A stretch of 64,000 nucleotides of DNA from Boothiomyces macroporosus (lineage: Eukaryota > Chytridiomycota > Chytridiomycetes > Rhizophydiales > Terramycetaceae). The notes under the pieces were generated by a model. It saw only the letters and a program-made list of their open reading frames with translations. It did no database searches and was not told the origin of the DNA. Numbering within the stretch: position 1 is the first letter of the stretch; each line of letters starts with the position of its first letter. Of this stretch, positions 1-11,652 are shown piece by piece. The DNA lies in NCBI GenBank assembly GCA_027604185.1, contig JADGKB010000062.1, forward strand, positions 18,640-82,639, read 5' to 3'. The translations under genes and the position numbers were made by a program.

Positions 1-303
1 TGTGAAATACCCCACCGTCCTTCTTTAAATACCTTCTCTTTCAAGAATGGAGCCCTTTCTAGTGCATTTTCATACAACTTGTCCGCTCTTAATCCATCCG
101 CTATAGTGAAATTGTGTGTACCTACAGCCAATACCAATCGTTGCGCTGGTGCAGGTTGAGGAGGGAATACTTCATCCATTCCGTGAACCAGAGGTGATCT
201 GAAGTAGATATCAAATATAGATCCAATATATATAACATGAAATATTACACTGATGTTTAAATTTGATTTACCCCAATAGAAGCACTTTGGTCACTGGATG
301 CAT
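1..303 (-). CDS. PIGN: GPI ethanolamine phosphate transferase 1 (PIGN/Mcd4), N-terminal part only
   Basis: Only the 5' end of the gene is present; it runs off the left edge. Exons on the minus strand are 303-272, 249-122 and 100-1, with 22-nt and 21-nt introns. The spliced protein starts MHPVTKVLLLG, continues as one N-terminal membrane helix, then has SPLVHGM followed by RLVLAVADGLRAD and a RAPFLKEK...GRWGIS stretch. These are the signature elements at the start of PIGN/Mcd4, including the metal-binding Asp of the alkaline-phosphatase-like domain. The enzyme adds ethanolamine phosphate to the first mannose of GPI precursors in the ER lumen. Without splicing, the frame breaks between VLAV and ADGL. 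It is divergent from CEP19, with 168 bp between the two ATGs. Confidence 0.85.
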
Positions 304-471
304 TTTTGAAAAAGTTGGAAAACTAGAAATTTAAAGTACAATCCAGTGAGGTTTCGTTACCAAATTAGGATGTAATGACTGCGCTCAAGTTTTTTGGATA
401 GGTCAATGTTCAAGTAATATTTCCTCTCTGGGTGCTTAAATTCAACAGTGCCAAAAATTGTTTACGCGTTC

Positions 472-2477
472 ATGCCCTCGAAAGACAAAGCTCTACAGAT
501 AGGCTACACCTTTCAACCACCTTGCATATACTTGATCTACTACTCTGATTTTCACCATGGTAATGATAAACTTACTGAAAGAAAAGCGATATCGCAAAAT
601 GCCGGTGAGAGGGATTAGAAGTGATACAATCAAAAAGAAAAATGGCGTTTTGGATTATGAAGATATAATAGGAGAACTGAGCTCCCGTCATTGGCCGCTT
701 TTAAATGGGTTTCCGCATCAAAAGGTATTTAGATTTAACCACAGTTGGTTGAGTTCATCAATATCATGTACAAGCACTTTCATCCTGACAAAGCTAATAC
801 AGCAACTTTAAACGAAACCCAAGTCGCTAAGGCAGTACCTGAGAAAAAGCTGTCTACAGAAGCATTGGATACCTCGTCAGGGGCATCCAAATGGCATTCC
901 AGAGAGAGGAGGTGTCTAAATATTGACATAGTGGGCTACTTGACTACAACCAAAGCAGCTCTCACCAGTTCTCGTTTGATACAAAAAAAGATTTAAACAA
1001 ACTATCGTAAACAATGATAATCCTAGGGATGAAGATTTGAAGAAAATCAAAGATGAAATGAATATCCAGTTTGAAAAGAACAAAATTGCAAAAACTTCGG
1101 ATAAATTTGAATACGATGTTAAAGTAATTTCCATTAATTTAGAAAGATTTTGGACCAGCGACTGAACCTAGCGATTGGGATTCCGACGAGGATAGCGGCA
1201 GCAAAAAAACAAAGCTGAAGGAACCTACCAAAGGTGACTCAAAGACAAGCACGTTAGCTAATGAGATGAAATCAAAGAAAATGAAAACGCGAAAGGATGA
1301 GCTTGATGAGATCGATTCTCTTTTGGACTCTTTTGAAAGTTCTGCTAAAGTCTCAAGCACTACGCCAAACTCCTCTGATACTCTAAAAGAAAGTAGCAGT
1401 TTAGATAAAGTAGTAGAAACAAAAAAGGATGATCATTTACGCGATGCTAAAATATCTCAGCAAACTCAGAAGGATGAATCAAAGGCAGTTGATTTAAAAT
1501 CAAAAGCCAGCTCAATTCCAGTCCCTACCAGCCTCTCTTCCTTATCTGGGTTACCTTCTCTCAATGGATCTCACTTGGGTAATTTGCCTCCCCTGCATGG
1601 GTTGAATAAGGTTTTAGCACCACTATCAAAAGAAAAGGAGAACTCATCTCCTAGAAATAGCATAGAAAAGAAAGAAATGGAAAAATCACCAATCTCCCCA
1701 AAGCTAAAGGATGAAGCGAAATCAGAAACAGTTGAAATACCCAAGCCCGCAGAAGCAAAGGAAAAACCAAAAGATATCTCAAAAGTTGAGCAACCCCATT
1801 CAATTAATACCCCTTCTGACCCAAACCCAGTGATGCAATCAAAATACCAAAATGCTGTACCACTGAGTAAATTGGATAAAAAGGGCGGATTAGGAAGCGA
1901 AATAATCGACGACATTTCTGAAGATATCGAAGAGGATATACTTATAAATAGCGATGAAGATGAAGAATTTTCAAAACTTAAAGTACAGACAAATAAGATA
2001 AAGAAAGATGATCAAATTCCTGCAATTGCGAAATCTACTTCTTCAATCATACCAATTTCGCCTTTAAGCCCATTGATGGTTAAGGAGGATACTCCTTTGA
2101 AAGAAAATTCCTCCAAAAATGAACACAGAGCATCGCTGACAGACCCTTCAAAGCTCCAAATCTCTCCAATCAGTCCTAAAAACTTGATTCCAAACACAGA
2201 TAAAACTGAGCCCGCAGCAAAGTTTGATTTGAAACCCGTCCAGGCCGGACAATTGAAGGATAAGCCAATTGATCTGGCTGCAAAGAAGAGCTCGTTGTTA
2301 GGAGACTTGCCATCGTTGGGAGGAGCGCCATTCACCAAAAAGGTCACAGCTGAAGCTATAAAGAAAGAGTCCAATTATGGATACGAAGACGATTTTGGAG
2401 CAGGGGAAACAGACTCTGAAGATATTGTTTTCTCAGATGACGGGTTGCCAATCGACGATGCAAACGATGCATTCTAA
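472..2477 (+). CDS. CEP19: CEP19-like centriole/basal-body protein with long acidic disordered tail
   Basis: Exons 472-559, 582-724, 745-911, 932-1006, 1027-1123 and 1143-2477; introns of 22, 20, 20, 20 and 19 nt; product 634 aa. The ATG at 472 is chosen because it supplies the family start (FQPPCIYLIYY, then RYRKMPVR after the first intron). Later exons give DLNKLSDEDL, the FEKN segment, FEYDVK and a WDSDE end, as in animal CEP19. CEP19 acts at the mother centriole/basal body with FOP, CEP350 and RABL2 in starting intraflagellar transport. Animal CEP19 is about 165 aa. Here about 440 further Lys/Ser/Pro-rich residues follow, with DLPSLGGAP, an acidic DISEDIEEDI patch and a final YEDDFGAGETDSED block. 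The CEP19 core is confident; the role of the tail is unknown. Confidence 0.85.
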
Positions 2478-2581
2478 GAATATCCTAATAAAATCGATTA
2501 GTTTTCAGTCAAAGTGCTTCGTTTTGCAACAACTTCAGGGGCTAGAACAGAGATCTGTGCGTTAACTTTTTCTCCAAAAAA

Positions 2582-5173
2582 ATGTACTCTAGAGTGCCTA
2601 GTGAGCCCCAAGTCCAACAACGGTAATACTGCATTAACAAAGCGGGCCTAGACAATCCAATTACAATGCGTAAAGGATCAGCTAATCAGTAGCAATGCGA
2701 ACTCGGGTTACAGAAACTACAACGACGCATTTGAACCGCAGTATCTAGTAGTTAACCTCAAGGTCAGTTCGTCAAGTCAGTAAGGAATTAAGCTCCAGAA
2801 GTGGCAACTTTGTTCAACATGTTCCACTCGCAAAGGAAATCCTCTCACAGAGCAAATTTCAAACGGGAGATGAATTCACACATTTTACTTACACTGCTGT
2901 GACTCGAGAACCACGAGCTGCAGAAGGACAACCAGAGCTTCCTCATGAAATTGATACATTTCCCCAAAAGTACGATTTGCGACAGCGACTATGGAATCGT
3001 GAAATTAATGTTGCATTGGTACTGACAATGTACAATGAAGATGATGAGCTCTTTATTCGTTCAATGAGTGCTGTTCAAGAGAACATCAAAAGGCTTTGGT
3101 AAGCTATTTGCTAAGCATCTAGTTCGGAAAAGTTGTGGGGTCCAGAAGGATGGAAAAAGTTTGTGGTAGTAATTGTCTCTGATGGACGAATGAAAATCCA
3201 CAAGAAAGTCTTGAATTGCTTGGAAGTGATGGGTGTTTATGCGGATAACATCACCAAGACTTCCATCAATCAAGCACCTGTTGAAGCTCACATTTTTGAA
3301 GCTACCTCACAAATCTGCATCACTTCAGCAGATGATGGCGATTTAACACTTGCAGGGACCAAAGACGATTACTTCCCAACGCAGATCATCTTTTTGCTGA
3401 AAGAGCAAAATGCAAAAAAGGTAATTGGTATTGATATAGATTAACTCTCACAAATGGTTCTTTAATGCAATCTGCGAAACTATTCAGCCAAAGGTAACCA
3501 TGTTGATAGATGTCGGAACCCAACCAAGCTGTAATTCATTATGGCACTTGTATAGAGCATTTGAAAGAAATGAATTAGTTGGCAAGTTTAAACTAACTGA
3601 AGGTGGCGCGTGTGGAGAAATTAAAGCTGATATTGGAAGTTGTGGAAAGAATCTGCTCAATCCTCTCGTTGCTGCCCAAAACTTTGAATACAAAATGAGC
3701 AACATTTTGGATAAGCCTCTTGAATCCATTTTTGGTTATATTTCAGTTCTTCCTGGTGCCTTTTCTGCATATCGGTATTCTGCGTTGAAAGGTAATCTGA
3801 AATAACTATAGGAAGACCTCTTGAATGTTACTTTAAAGGAGAATCACCTGGTGCAGATATTTTCACTTCCAACTTGTATTTGGCTGAAGACAGAATCCTT
3901 TGCTTTGAATTGATTACCAAAACGAATGAACCGTGGATTTTGAAATACGTCAAAACAGCATATGCCTCAACTGATGTTCCAAGTACTCTATCTGAGTTTG
4001 TGTCTCAACGACGAAGATGGTTAAACGGAAGTTTCTTTGCATCCTTACATGCTCTTGCCAACTTTACAAAGATATTCACTTCCGCTCACACTACTTACCA
4101 AAAGTTTTTATTTTCCATCGAGTTTGTCTACAACGCGATCAACGTACTCTTTACTTGGTTTGCAATTGCCAACTTTTATCTCTCCTTCTACTTTTTGTTT
4201 GACATTCGAAGAGGGTTGACCCAAACACCTATCAGTGTTGCAGGAAGTGATCCATTTTATCCTTATGGCGACCTTGTTTTCCAGCTTCTTGAAGGTCTCT
4301 TCATAGGAGGTACTTTTAACTAATCTAGGGATGTTTACAATGTTTATCACAGCACTTGGTAATCGCCCTCGTGGAAGTCGGTGGCTTTATGGATTGATTT
4401 CTATTTTCTTTGCATTGATGATGGCTTTAATGATTTTTATGGCAGTTTGGAGAATTCGTTTGTCAATCAGGGCATTCGAAGCAACGAACGTTGGATACAC
4501 CGCTCCTCAACTGTGGGCTTACCTGAAATCTGATCATGCTTTTAGAGATATGGTTATTTCTGTTGCTGCCACATATTTGGTCTACTTTTTATCTTCTGTG
4601 ATACACCTTGATCCTTGGCATATATTCACCTCTATGGTTCAGTACTTTTTATTGTTCCCGACTTATTTGAATGTTTTTATGGTATATTCATTCTGTAACC
4701 TGCACGATGTCTCTTGGGGAACTAAAGGAGCAACAACTGTAACTGAAACTGCCGCTGTAGTTAAAGAAGTAAAGCCTGATGGATCAACCGTATTTGAATA
4801 CCAAGCGGTCGATCAAGGTGACGCAAGTGCACATTGGAATAGCGCATGGAAGACGTTGAAAACTCACAATAATCCAGAAGTGGATAAACGTGACGCAAAA
4901 ACTAAAGCCGAAGACGCTACAAAAGAGTTTAGGACAAAGGTGGTTCTCTTTTGGGTATTCTGCAATGTAGCTTTGGTTGTGTTCTTTACAAATACTGCTT
5001 CATTGAGCTACTTTTTCCCAAACAATTTTGCTGATGGGGACACTTCAAATCCATACTTGACCTTCCTCTTCTGGTCTGTTGCGGGGTTATCGATGATTAG
5101 ATTTATTGGAAGTACCCTTTACATTTTCCAATGGTGGGGTGAAAAAATTGCTGATCCAATTAAAGATGCTTGA
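2582..5173 (+). CDS. CHS: Chitin synthase (division with Chitin_synth_1 domain)
   Basis: Exons 2582-2622, 2643-2669, 2690-2740, 2763-3098, 3123-3420, 3440-3791, 3812-4309 and 4329-5173; seven introns of 19-24 nt; 815 aa. It transfers GlcNAc from UDP-GlcNAc to growing chitin at the plasma membrane. The protein has the N-terminal Chs region ([14 protein letters not shown]), [13 protein letters not shown] near residue 121, DVGTQP near 274, AEDRIL near 394 and [11 protein letters not shown] near 433, the catalytic signature. Several membrane segments follow, ending near [14 protein letters not shown]. No myosin head is present, so this is the Chs1/2/3-like group. The small 5' exons (41, 27 and 51 nt) were placed by keeping the frame and are less certain than the rest. 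The stop is 2 bp from the stop of the convergent focadhesin gene. Confidence 0.93.
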
Positions 5174-5175
5174 AT

Positions 5176-8100
5176 TTATTGATCTATTAGATATTTAATG
5201 TGTTTTGAGACAGTGCTTTGTTTAGATAAATCTAATTGAGAGTATAGAGCAATCAAACGATTTTCCAGTGTCTCGTTTGATGCTTTATACGATTTAAGAG
5301 ACAACAGCCCTGCTGAAGCAATAAGCGGCCAAGAGATATCCCCGTACAAATCAAAGCCAACACCTGCATTTGATGCATATGAAAATCCTAAAACTACATA
5401 AAGCCAGAAATATTCCAATTGTTTTGGACTATTTTTGCTGTTAAGGATAATCATGGTATCTATAATTCTAATCATCATTTTTTGAACATCTTGTGGGATC
5501 AAGTTCAGTCTGCACACTGATCCAAGAACACTTAACGCACAACTAGTTTGATATTCACCTCGATCACTGACATCAATTAATATATCGAGGAAAGCGGAAT
5601 GAAGCGACAAATCGTATTCCATTAGAAACCCAACAATCCAAGACCCAGTCAAAGGAGCTGTTTTTGCCAAAGTCATCAACTTATTCCTTGAAGGTGGGCT
5701 ATTACCTAAGCCAATGACAATACTTTGGATGATAGATATACTGGAATTTGTCAGGGCAATATCCTTCATTTCTGTCAGTATATTGATCAAAAGTGCTTCT
5801 AGTATTTCGTAATTAGTACTGGCCTTATATTCATAGGACCGAATTTTAGTGCCAATTAGATTGTAAAAACCTGAGGCATATTGGCTTTTGTATCCTAATT
5901 TGGGCACTACTGATTGAATAATGGTAATAAATTGATTCATTGATATTAAGCCGGGAGTATTATTGAATCCAGCTAAATCTAAAAGCCTACCTATTCCCAT
6001 ATCTGAGGCTACTACATCCAAATGCCCAGTGGTAGAAAGCTTTTCAAAAAGTTCCAAAAATTTAGTCGTGAGTGATTTTGCTGAATTCCTACCCACCTGA
6101 TTTGAAGTGAATTGGAAGCATTTTAATGGCCCTTGAGGTAGACGGTTAACATAATTAAGAATGACTTTCCATTCTACAGGAGGTAGAGAACCTTTTACAT
6201 CGCCAAGCACAGTCAACAAATCCAAACTTTCTTTTTCTTGTTTTTCGTTAATGCAGTGGATCAAACGATCATATACACTTTTCAAGAAACTCTTTTCAGG
6301 ATTCAGCCGTTTATAGTCCACAGGGTCACTTTGATAGTTTGTCAAGAAAGAATTGCCCGTAATCATTATGAATGATTTGTCCAAACAATTTCCGATTGCC
6401 CATCCTAACGATCTGACAACTTTTGGCGATGTCTGCGCCTCTTTAAGTACAGCTATTAAGGAGTGCACCAATGCCAAATTGTCTTTAAGCGATAAAACTG
6501 GATGAAAACAAACACCGCTGAAAGAATAATCACCACCGTATAATATTCTCAATGATTGGGTGTATGCCAATTTGCCATGTTCGTTTTCGCGTTCAATTGA
6601 CTTTATGATTGTATCGGAAACGGAAGTCAGTTGAGAGTCTGAATTACTCATCCAAATCATTAAGCGGGTTTTTGCAGTAATTAGCAGGTATTCAATTTCA
6701 TTATCCTTCTGGGTTAAATAATGTTACATTTGCAAATCGTACTGAGTTTTCAATCAAGCTTTCGAGTTGATCTTCACCAATAAATCCTTTCCATCCCATG
6801 GTAATTATCCAGCATGATGTTAGAATAAGCTTCTTATCGACAATTGAGTCAGACATCAAAACATTTTTCGCATGTTCAACCACCTTTTGAACACGTGTAA
6901 AGTACCCACTGTCAATTTCTTGAATATCTTTGAGCAAAATCGAAAATCCGATTGCTGCACCATTTGAAACCCACCCTGTGGACTGGTCAAAGAACTTTTT
7001 CAAGAAACAATCGAAATATTCCTGTGCAGTGCTTTCCTTATTGACCATATACATTAGCAGTAACTTTGCTGCACAAAATCCAAAGTTGAATTTATCGCTA
7101 TTCTTCATACATTCATTCCAAATCCTGTTTAAGGTGTTGAAATCGACAGTCGAAAGAGAGGTTGCAATATATGCAAGACCCACAATTGTATTTGATTGAA
7201 CTTCCGATGAAAATCCTTTTGTAGTTAAAAGCTGAAATAGGTTTTCAATCACTCGATCTACAAAGACAGAGGATGGAATTGTCTCCAATTGGGAAATGGC
7301 AATCATCATTCCGGACAGGAACATCAATAAAACAGAAGTTGAAGATGGTACTTGCGACTGCTCGATTCTTGCCATCAAGCCGCTGCAATATTCTTCAAGA
7401 TAGGCTTTCACTACGGATTCATCATCTGAGAGTTTCAGCAAATTTCCAATGAGTTTTTGCCAAAACGCTGTGCATCCTTCGATGACATCTATGAAGGATA
7501 AAGTTGAGTATGACATGTTGATTTCTTTCACAATTAGATTTGCAAAATAATCAACATATTGAATTGCTTCTTCGATAGTGTTTTGTTTGGGAGGATAAAA
7601 TAGAACAATCGCTAATGTCAATATGTACGTACGAACTAAACCCTGACGTAAAATGTTATTGGATGATTTTTGTAGCACTAAATGCAGATCCACTGAAATT
7701 CCTTCCAAGGTTGATATATCTATAGTTTCGGACGCCTTACTTTGAAGATCTCTTTTGGTTGCCTTTGCTCCAAACTCCATGCTAATGCCTTTGAATACCG
7801 GCCGACTCATGTTCTGTGCTTCATATTCTATCCTCTTAGTAAAGAATGATTTATAAGAACCCGGCAAATTATTTGAAATTGCCTCGTCCATGTATTCTAT
7901 TGGATTCACCATGAACATCTCCGTATCTTCTGATGGGAATTCCATTAGTGCAAGCAGTGCATAATTGCGAACATTGTAATTGGAATGTTTGAGAAGTGGC
8001 ACCAAGTAATCATTCAATATTTCAGACCTAAAATTCATAGATTTGTCAGTTTCTATGTAAGTCTTGCATACCATCCGTTTTCTTTGCAACTAACCCAAAG

Positions 8101-9851
8101 AACCTGCAGATATTTTCGTAAATCACTATAAAAGAATTTTCATTCAGCGATTCAAAATATTTCTTGAATACAACATTCCAAGCTGCTCTGGTAGTAGATA
8201 TCTCGGCTTCAATGCAAAGCAGAAATGCAGACAGCACTTTTCCAGTTCCAAATTCAGACAAATCCCGAGTTTTTCCAAACTCTTGAACATTAGGAGTTTT
8301 AAGGAGACTGATGATTATTGGCATCAAATCAGCACCATTGATATGAGGATTGTGAAGGCAGAAATTATAAATTGCCAAACAGACTACTTTTTCCAAATCG
8401 TTTTCTCTGTCTTTAACTTCTTTGGATTTGACTCTTCCTGCACCTTCGCTTTGTTTAAATCTTGCAGCCCAGTTGGCAATATACACTTTAATATGGTTCC
8501 AAACTCTAGGCTGTATTTTCCAAATATTTGTAATGGCTTCCAAACCAATAAATTCAAGATTAGACACAAACTCCTGCGGTTTCAAAAATGATAGTGTAAT
8601 TTGCAAGCAGGCGTTGGTAATGAAAGAGTCGTTGAATTTCACCAACGCAGGGATACATTTGGCGAGAATAAAGTGTACATGTTTTTCTTTTTTGATAAAA
8701 TACAAGTAAACAGAGAGTATTTTGAGCATATCCTGCTGTCGGAAATTCATTATATCTTCATTGAATTCATTCATTATTTGGTACCTTTGTTCACTACGGC
8801 TTTCAAACAAGTTTGCAATGTACAAGATGCTTTTCAATCCAGGTATATTTGTGAAATAGTGCATACTGTTTGCATCATCTACAAAAGGATACGATAGTGA
8901 CAGTTGTGTGATACATTCATAAACCACATTTGTAGGAGTAATTTCAATCGCGGTTTTTTGATCGTTGAGCTGATGAATGGTTTCGATTTTAACTAGCAAA
9001 TCAAAAGCCTTCTTTCGATATTGTTTGCCAAAAGAAGTCTCTGGAATCATAAGGATTGTCAATATAGACAGGATAGATAATTTGACTATGCTAGAGGATG
9101 TTAGATGATCAACAGCCAAGTCCAGCATCTCGATCAACGGATTACAAGAAGGAAAATCCAGCAAAATCAAGGACGCTACAACCAACAGATTTTTGTAATA
9201 TATTTCCGAAAAAGATTTAGTGTTCTTTTCCAAGATTGAAAGTGAGAGTTCACAAATAGTTTCTTGAAACTTCCAGCAATAAACCAATCTTGCAAGTAGC
9301 CCATGTGCCATTCTTTCAGAGATATCCATTCCTGACATAATACGCAAGACTTGCTCTTGAACTAAATCACCTACAACTTGCTTGTTTTGTACTAATACAT
9401 CCACAAGTATATCTGCAACTAATCCTGAAGTATCCTTTAGACTTTGTACATGATTCAACACTAGAATTTGACTAGCATAATCCTTTGAATATAGAACATG
9501 TTTGTAAAACTGCCAGTGCTGATCCATAAGCTTCCTGATACACAATTTACTCAATATCAGTGACAGTAACTGTTTCTGCTGTTCATATACAGCAATCAAT
9601 GGGTGCGGTTCAATTGTATTCTTTTCGTACAAGTCAAGAACAGCTTCCAACAAAAGAGACGGTTTCGTTCCTTTTCCAATCTCGAGAATAAGTTTTGGTA
9701 TTGAATTGACATATTTCAAACTTGATGAAGCAACGTAAGCAGTCCCTTGGAGCGATTCCAATAGAATAATTTGATTCGCTTTTGCTTCTAGTACTCCAGA
9801 GTGCTGTACGGATATGTGTTTACTGGAGATTCGTTTCTTTACAAGATCCAT
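5176..9851 (-). CDS. FOCAD: Focadhesin (FOCAD) homologue, large helical-repeat protein
   Basis: Exons 9851-8072, 8052-6728 and 6708-5176, with two 19-nt introns; 1545 aa, close to the ~1800 aa of animal FOCAD. The protein is almost wholly alpha-helical ARM/HEAT-like repeat. Collinear matches to remembered human FOCAD include the GADLMPIIISLL...TTRAAWNVVFKKY block, the KRIEYEAQNMSRPVFKGIS block (human has VNMPRGIYHSALKG) and late LxxLxxxLxx repeats. FOCAD was first described at focal adhesions and has been linked to stability of the SKI RNA-decay complex. A fungal cell has no focal adhesions, so an RNA-surveillance role is the better inference. The ATG at 9851 was chosen over an upstream in-frame TTG. 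It lies 52 bp downstream of the kinase gene on the same strand. Confidence 0.75.
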
Positions 9852-9903
9852 GAAAAGAAATTTCAAGATAACTTTTTAAAACTTATTAGTGATGTACATT
9901 TAT

Positions 9904-10980
9904 TTAAAAGATTGCATTATCCAATTCCATTTCAAACATTAAATCATCAGATTTACGGTCAACTTGCTTCCAGGCAAGTGGCTCTTTGAATGATTCTGGA
10001 GTTCCAGGAAGCATTTGAGTGTTTCCATGGAAGCCTTGGAACGGAAGTGAGGATGGGGTAAGCATTCCGTTTTGCTTTTGTGGTGGTGTATATTTGACAG
10101 GAGCAATGGAATTATTGACATGGAAGAAAGTGGGAAGTTGTTGCACCATTGACAGGAATTGTCTAACGGTCGGTCTAGTGCTAGGTTGCATTTGGAAGAC
10201 CATGCGAAGTATTTGACAGAAAGAATCGGAAAAGTTGAATTGCTGACGGAAAGAGTCGATTGAGCCTTGTCTAGACAGCAGATGGGCCCTAAAGTGCTTG
10301 TCATTCTGATGTGGCTGAACCCAAGGATTTTTGCCAGTGAGCATATTGATCAGTATGATACCCAAAGACCAAACATCATTAGCAGGCGAAACGTAAGGCT
10401 GACTGGTCTTTTTGTTTTCGGGTTTAAGGCATTCAGGAGCCATGTATCTGACTGATCCACACCCATATTCGGAAGATAGGTATTCGGTAGTTGACAGGCC
10501 AAAATCAGTGAGTTTTATCACTGGAGAGCGCAATGAAGAAATCAGTACATTTTCCGGCTTCAAGTCTCTGTGATAGATTCCCAAATCATGACAAGCAGCC
10601 ACGGCATTCGCCAGTTGAGTGAAAAGCTTCAGCGCCAGCTTAGAGTCAAACGGCCTCTTCATTATACTGTCAAACAGGTCGATTTCACAGTATTCTAGAA
10701 CCAAATACAAGTGATGGTCGGTTTCCACACTCTGCAATAAATTTACAATGTTTGGGTGGCCCCTTAGCTTTTCAAGGATAAACACCTCTTCCCTCTGCAG
10801 GTTGATTTGATGTTTGGTGAGTCCTTGTTTGTATAGACATTTCACAGCAACCTGTTCTCCAGAGTAGACATTTCTTCCCAAAAAGACTACCGCAAAAGAT
10901 CCTTCACCAAGGACTCTGATTAGCTTGTAAGTGTTTGCAATTGTTAGGCCGATTTGAGACGCAGGGTTGAGGGTGTCCAT
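9904..10980 (-). CDS. Ran1/Pat1-like serine/threonine kinase (copy 1)
   Basis: Single exon, 358 aa. Kinase domain spans about residues 19-285: P-loop GEGSFAVV from 25, catalytic Lys48 in VAVK, HRDLKPEN with Asp139, DFG at 159-161, GSVRYMAPE in the activation segment. All catalytic residues are present, so it should be active. The short N-terminus, CLYKQGL after the VAVK and the DLFD(S/Y) hinge are typical of the Ran1/Pat1, Ksp1, Sks1 and Vhs1 family of fungal nutrient and meiosis kinases. The tail is Pro/Ser-rich and ends in LMFEMELDNAIF, resembling the end of copy 2 at 21048-22067. It is divergent from an HMG-box factor gene. In fission yeast, Pat1 phosphorylates the HMG factor Ste11, so the adjacency is suggestive, though not proof of function. 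Confidence 0.88.
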   Translation of the reverse strand: MDTLNPASQIGLTIANTYKLIRVLGEGSFAVVFLGRNVYSGEQVAVKCLYKQGLTKHQINLQREEVFILEKLRGHPNIVNLLQSVETDHHLYLVLEYCEIDLFDSIMKRPFDSKLALKLFTQLANAVAACHDLGIYHRDLKPENVLISSLRSPVIKLTDFGLSTTEYLSSEYGCGSVRYMAPECLKPENKKTSQPYVSPANDVWSLGIILINMLTGKNPWVQPHQNDKHFRAHLLSRQGSIDSFRQQFNFSDSFCQILRMVFQMQPSTRPTVRQFLSMVQQLPTFFHVNNSIAPVKYTPPQKQNGMLTPSSLPFQGFHGNTQMLPGTPESFKEPLAWKQVDRKSDDLMFEMELDNAIF

Positions 10981-11035
10981 CAATATACAGTGAGTTCAGG
11001 GAAGTAGAAAGCTTGGAGTATTTAAGAACGGCAGT

Positions 11036-11045
11036 CACCTGACTC
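11036..11045. promoter_or_regulatory. Candidate shared promoter motif CACCTGACTC (kinase copy 1)
   Basis: The ten bases CACCTGACTC overlap an E-box core (CACCTG) and an AP-1/Gcn4-like half (TGACTC). The same ten bases occur on the opposite strand at 22136-22145, upstream of the paralogous kinase. They lie 56-65 bp upstream of the ATG here. Function is inferred only from the recurrence. Confidence 0.3.
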
Positions 11046-11220
11046 AGCCTAATAAGCATGATTAGAGGGGCACCACAAAAACATCAAAAGACGAGGCGCT
11101 TTATTGGCCCAAGACTGAATGGGGAACAATTAAGGAAAAAATAAAGATGTGCCAAAGATAATAACTATAATTAACTCTATTCTTGGTCTGGTTGTCCAAA
11201 GAATGCACATGACTCATTTC

Positions 11221-11233
11221 GAAAATTCGAGAA
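11221..11233. promoter_or_regulatory. Candidate heat-shock element
   Basis: GAAAATTCGAGAA is a perfect GAAnnTTCnnGAA array, the three-unit binding pattern of heat-shock factor. It lies between the divergent kinase and HMG-box genes, about 240 bp from the kinase ATG and 420 bp from the HMG ATG. One such match could arise by chance in 64 kb. Confidence 0.25.
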
Positions 11234-11652
11234 TCATTTCGACACACTATGAGTCCAAGTCACCCAATGACTGAACCAGTAAAAATTTCTCAATGCTAGT
11301 AACCCAATATGAATCACTTTTATGAGATTGCCTCGATCCTTTGATTGCCAGGTTGGTTTTTGTGCTTGATTAATATCAAACCGTCTAGATAAATATATCT
11401 GGGATAGTCACAGACTATTAATAGAGATTAAAATGATTTCATTATGCACAGATCAGTGCACCTGAGAATAAGGATAAAGAAACGGATCCGATTAGCATCT
11501 ATATTATGGACGAGTTAATCGCTTCAGTCTAGTAATCAACGCTTAGTTGCAACTTGTTTCGGTCAAGGGGCTTTCCTTTTTCAGTCTGTGCGTTTTGAAG
11601 AAAGTTGAAACGATTTTCCCCTCAAAAAAGTTTTACAATAGTTTTACAGTAA

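Larger units (their letters stand above)
10981..11652. promoter_or_regulatory. Divergent promoter region between kinase copy 1 and the HMG-box gene
   Basis: This 672-bp non-coding stretch separates two divergent genes and must hold both promoters. It contains a TTAAATA-like element about 40 bp upstream of the kinase ATG, a CACCTGACTC motif at 11036-11045 that recurs in the promoter of kinase copy 2, and a perfect three-unit heat-shock-type element at 11221-11233. An AT-rich stretch ending in TTTTACAGTAA immediately precedes the HMG gene ATG. I see no ORF or RNA gene in it. Confidence 0.55.

Noticed and set aside
199..271. 73-nt intron in PIGN
   Set aside because: A 22-nt intron (250-271) leaves an open frame encoding the expected N-terminal membrane helix and FDIYF-type sequence, so the longer intron is not needed.
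557..3102. Separate short genes starting at 557, 745, 1266 and 2899
   Set aside because: They are exons of CEP19 and chitin synthase. Removing 19-24 nt introns joins them in frame into full-length family proteins with better starts at 472 and 2582.
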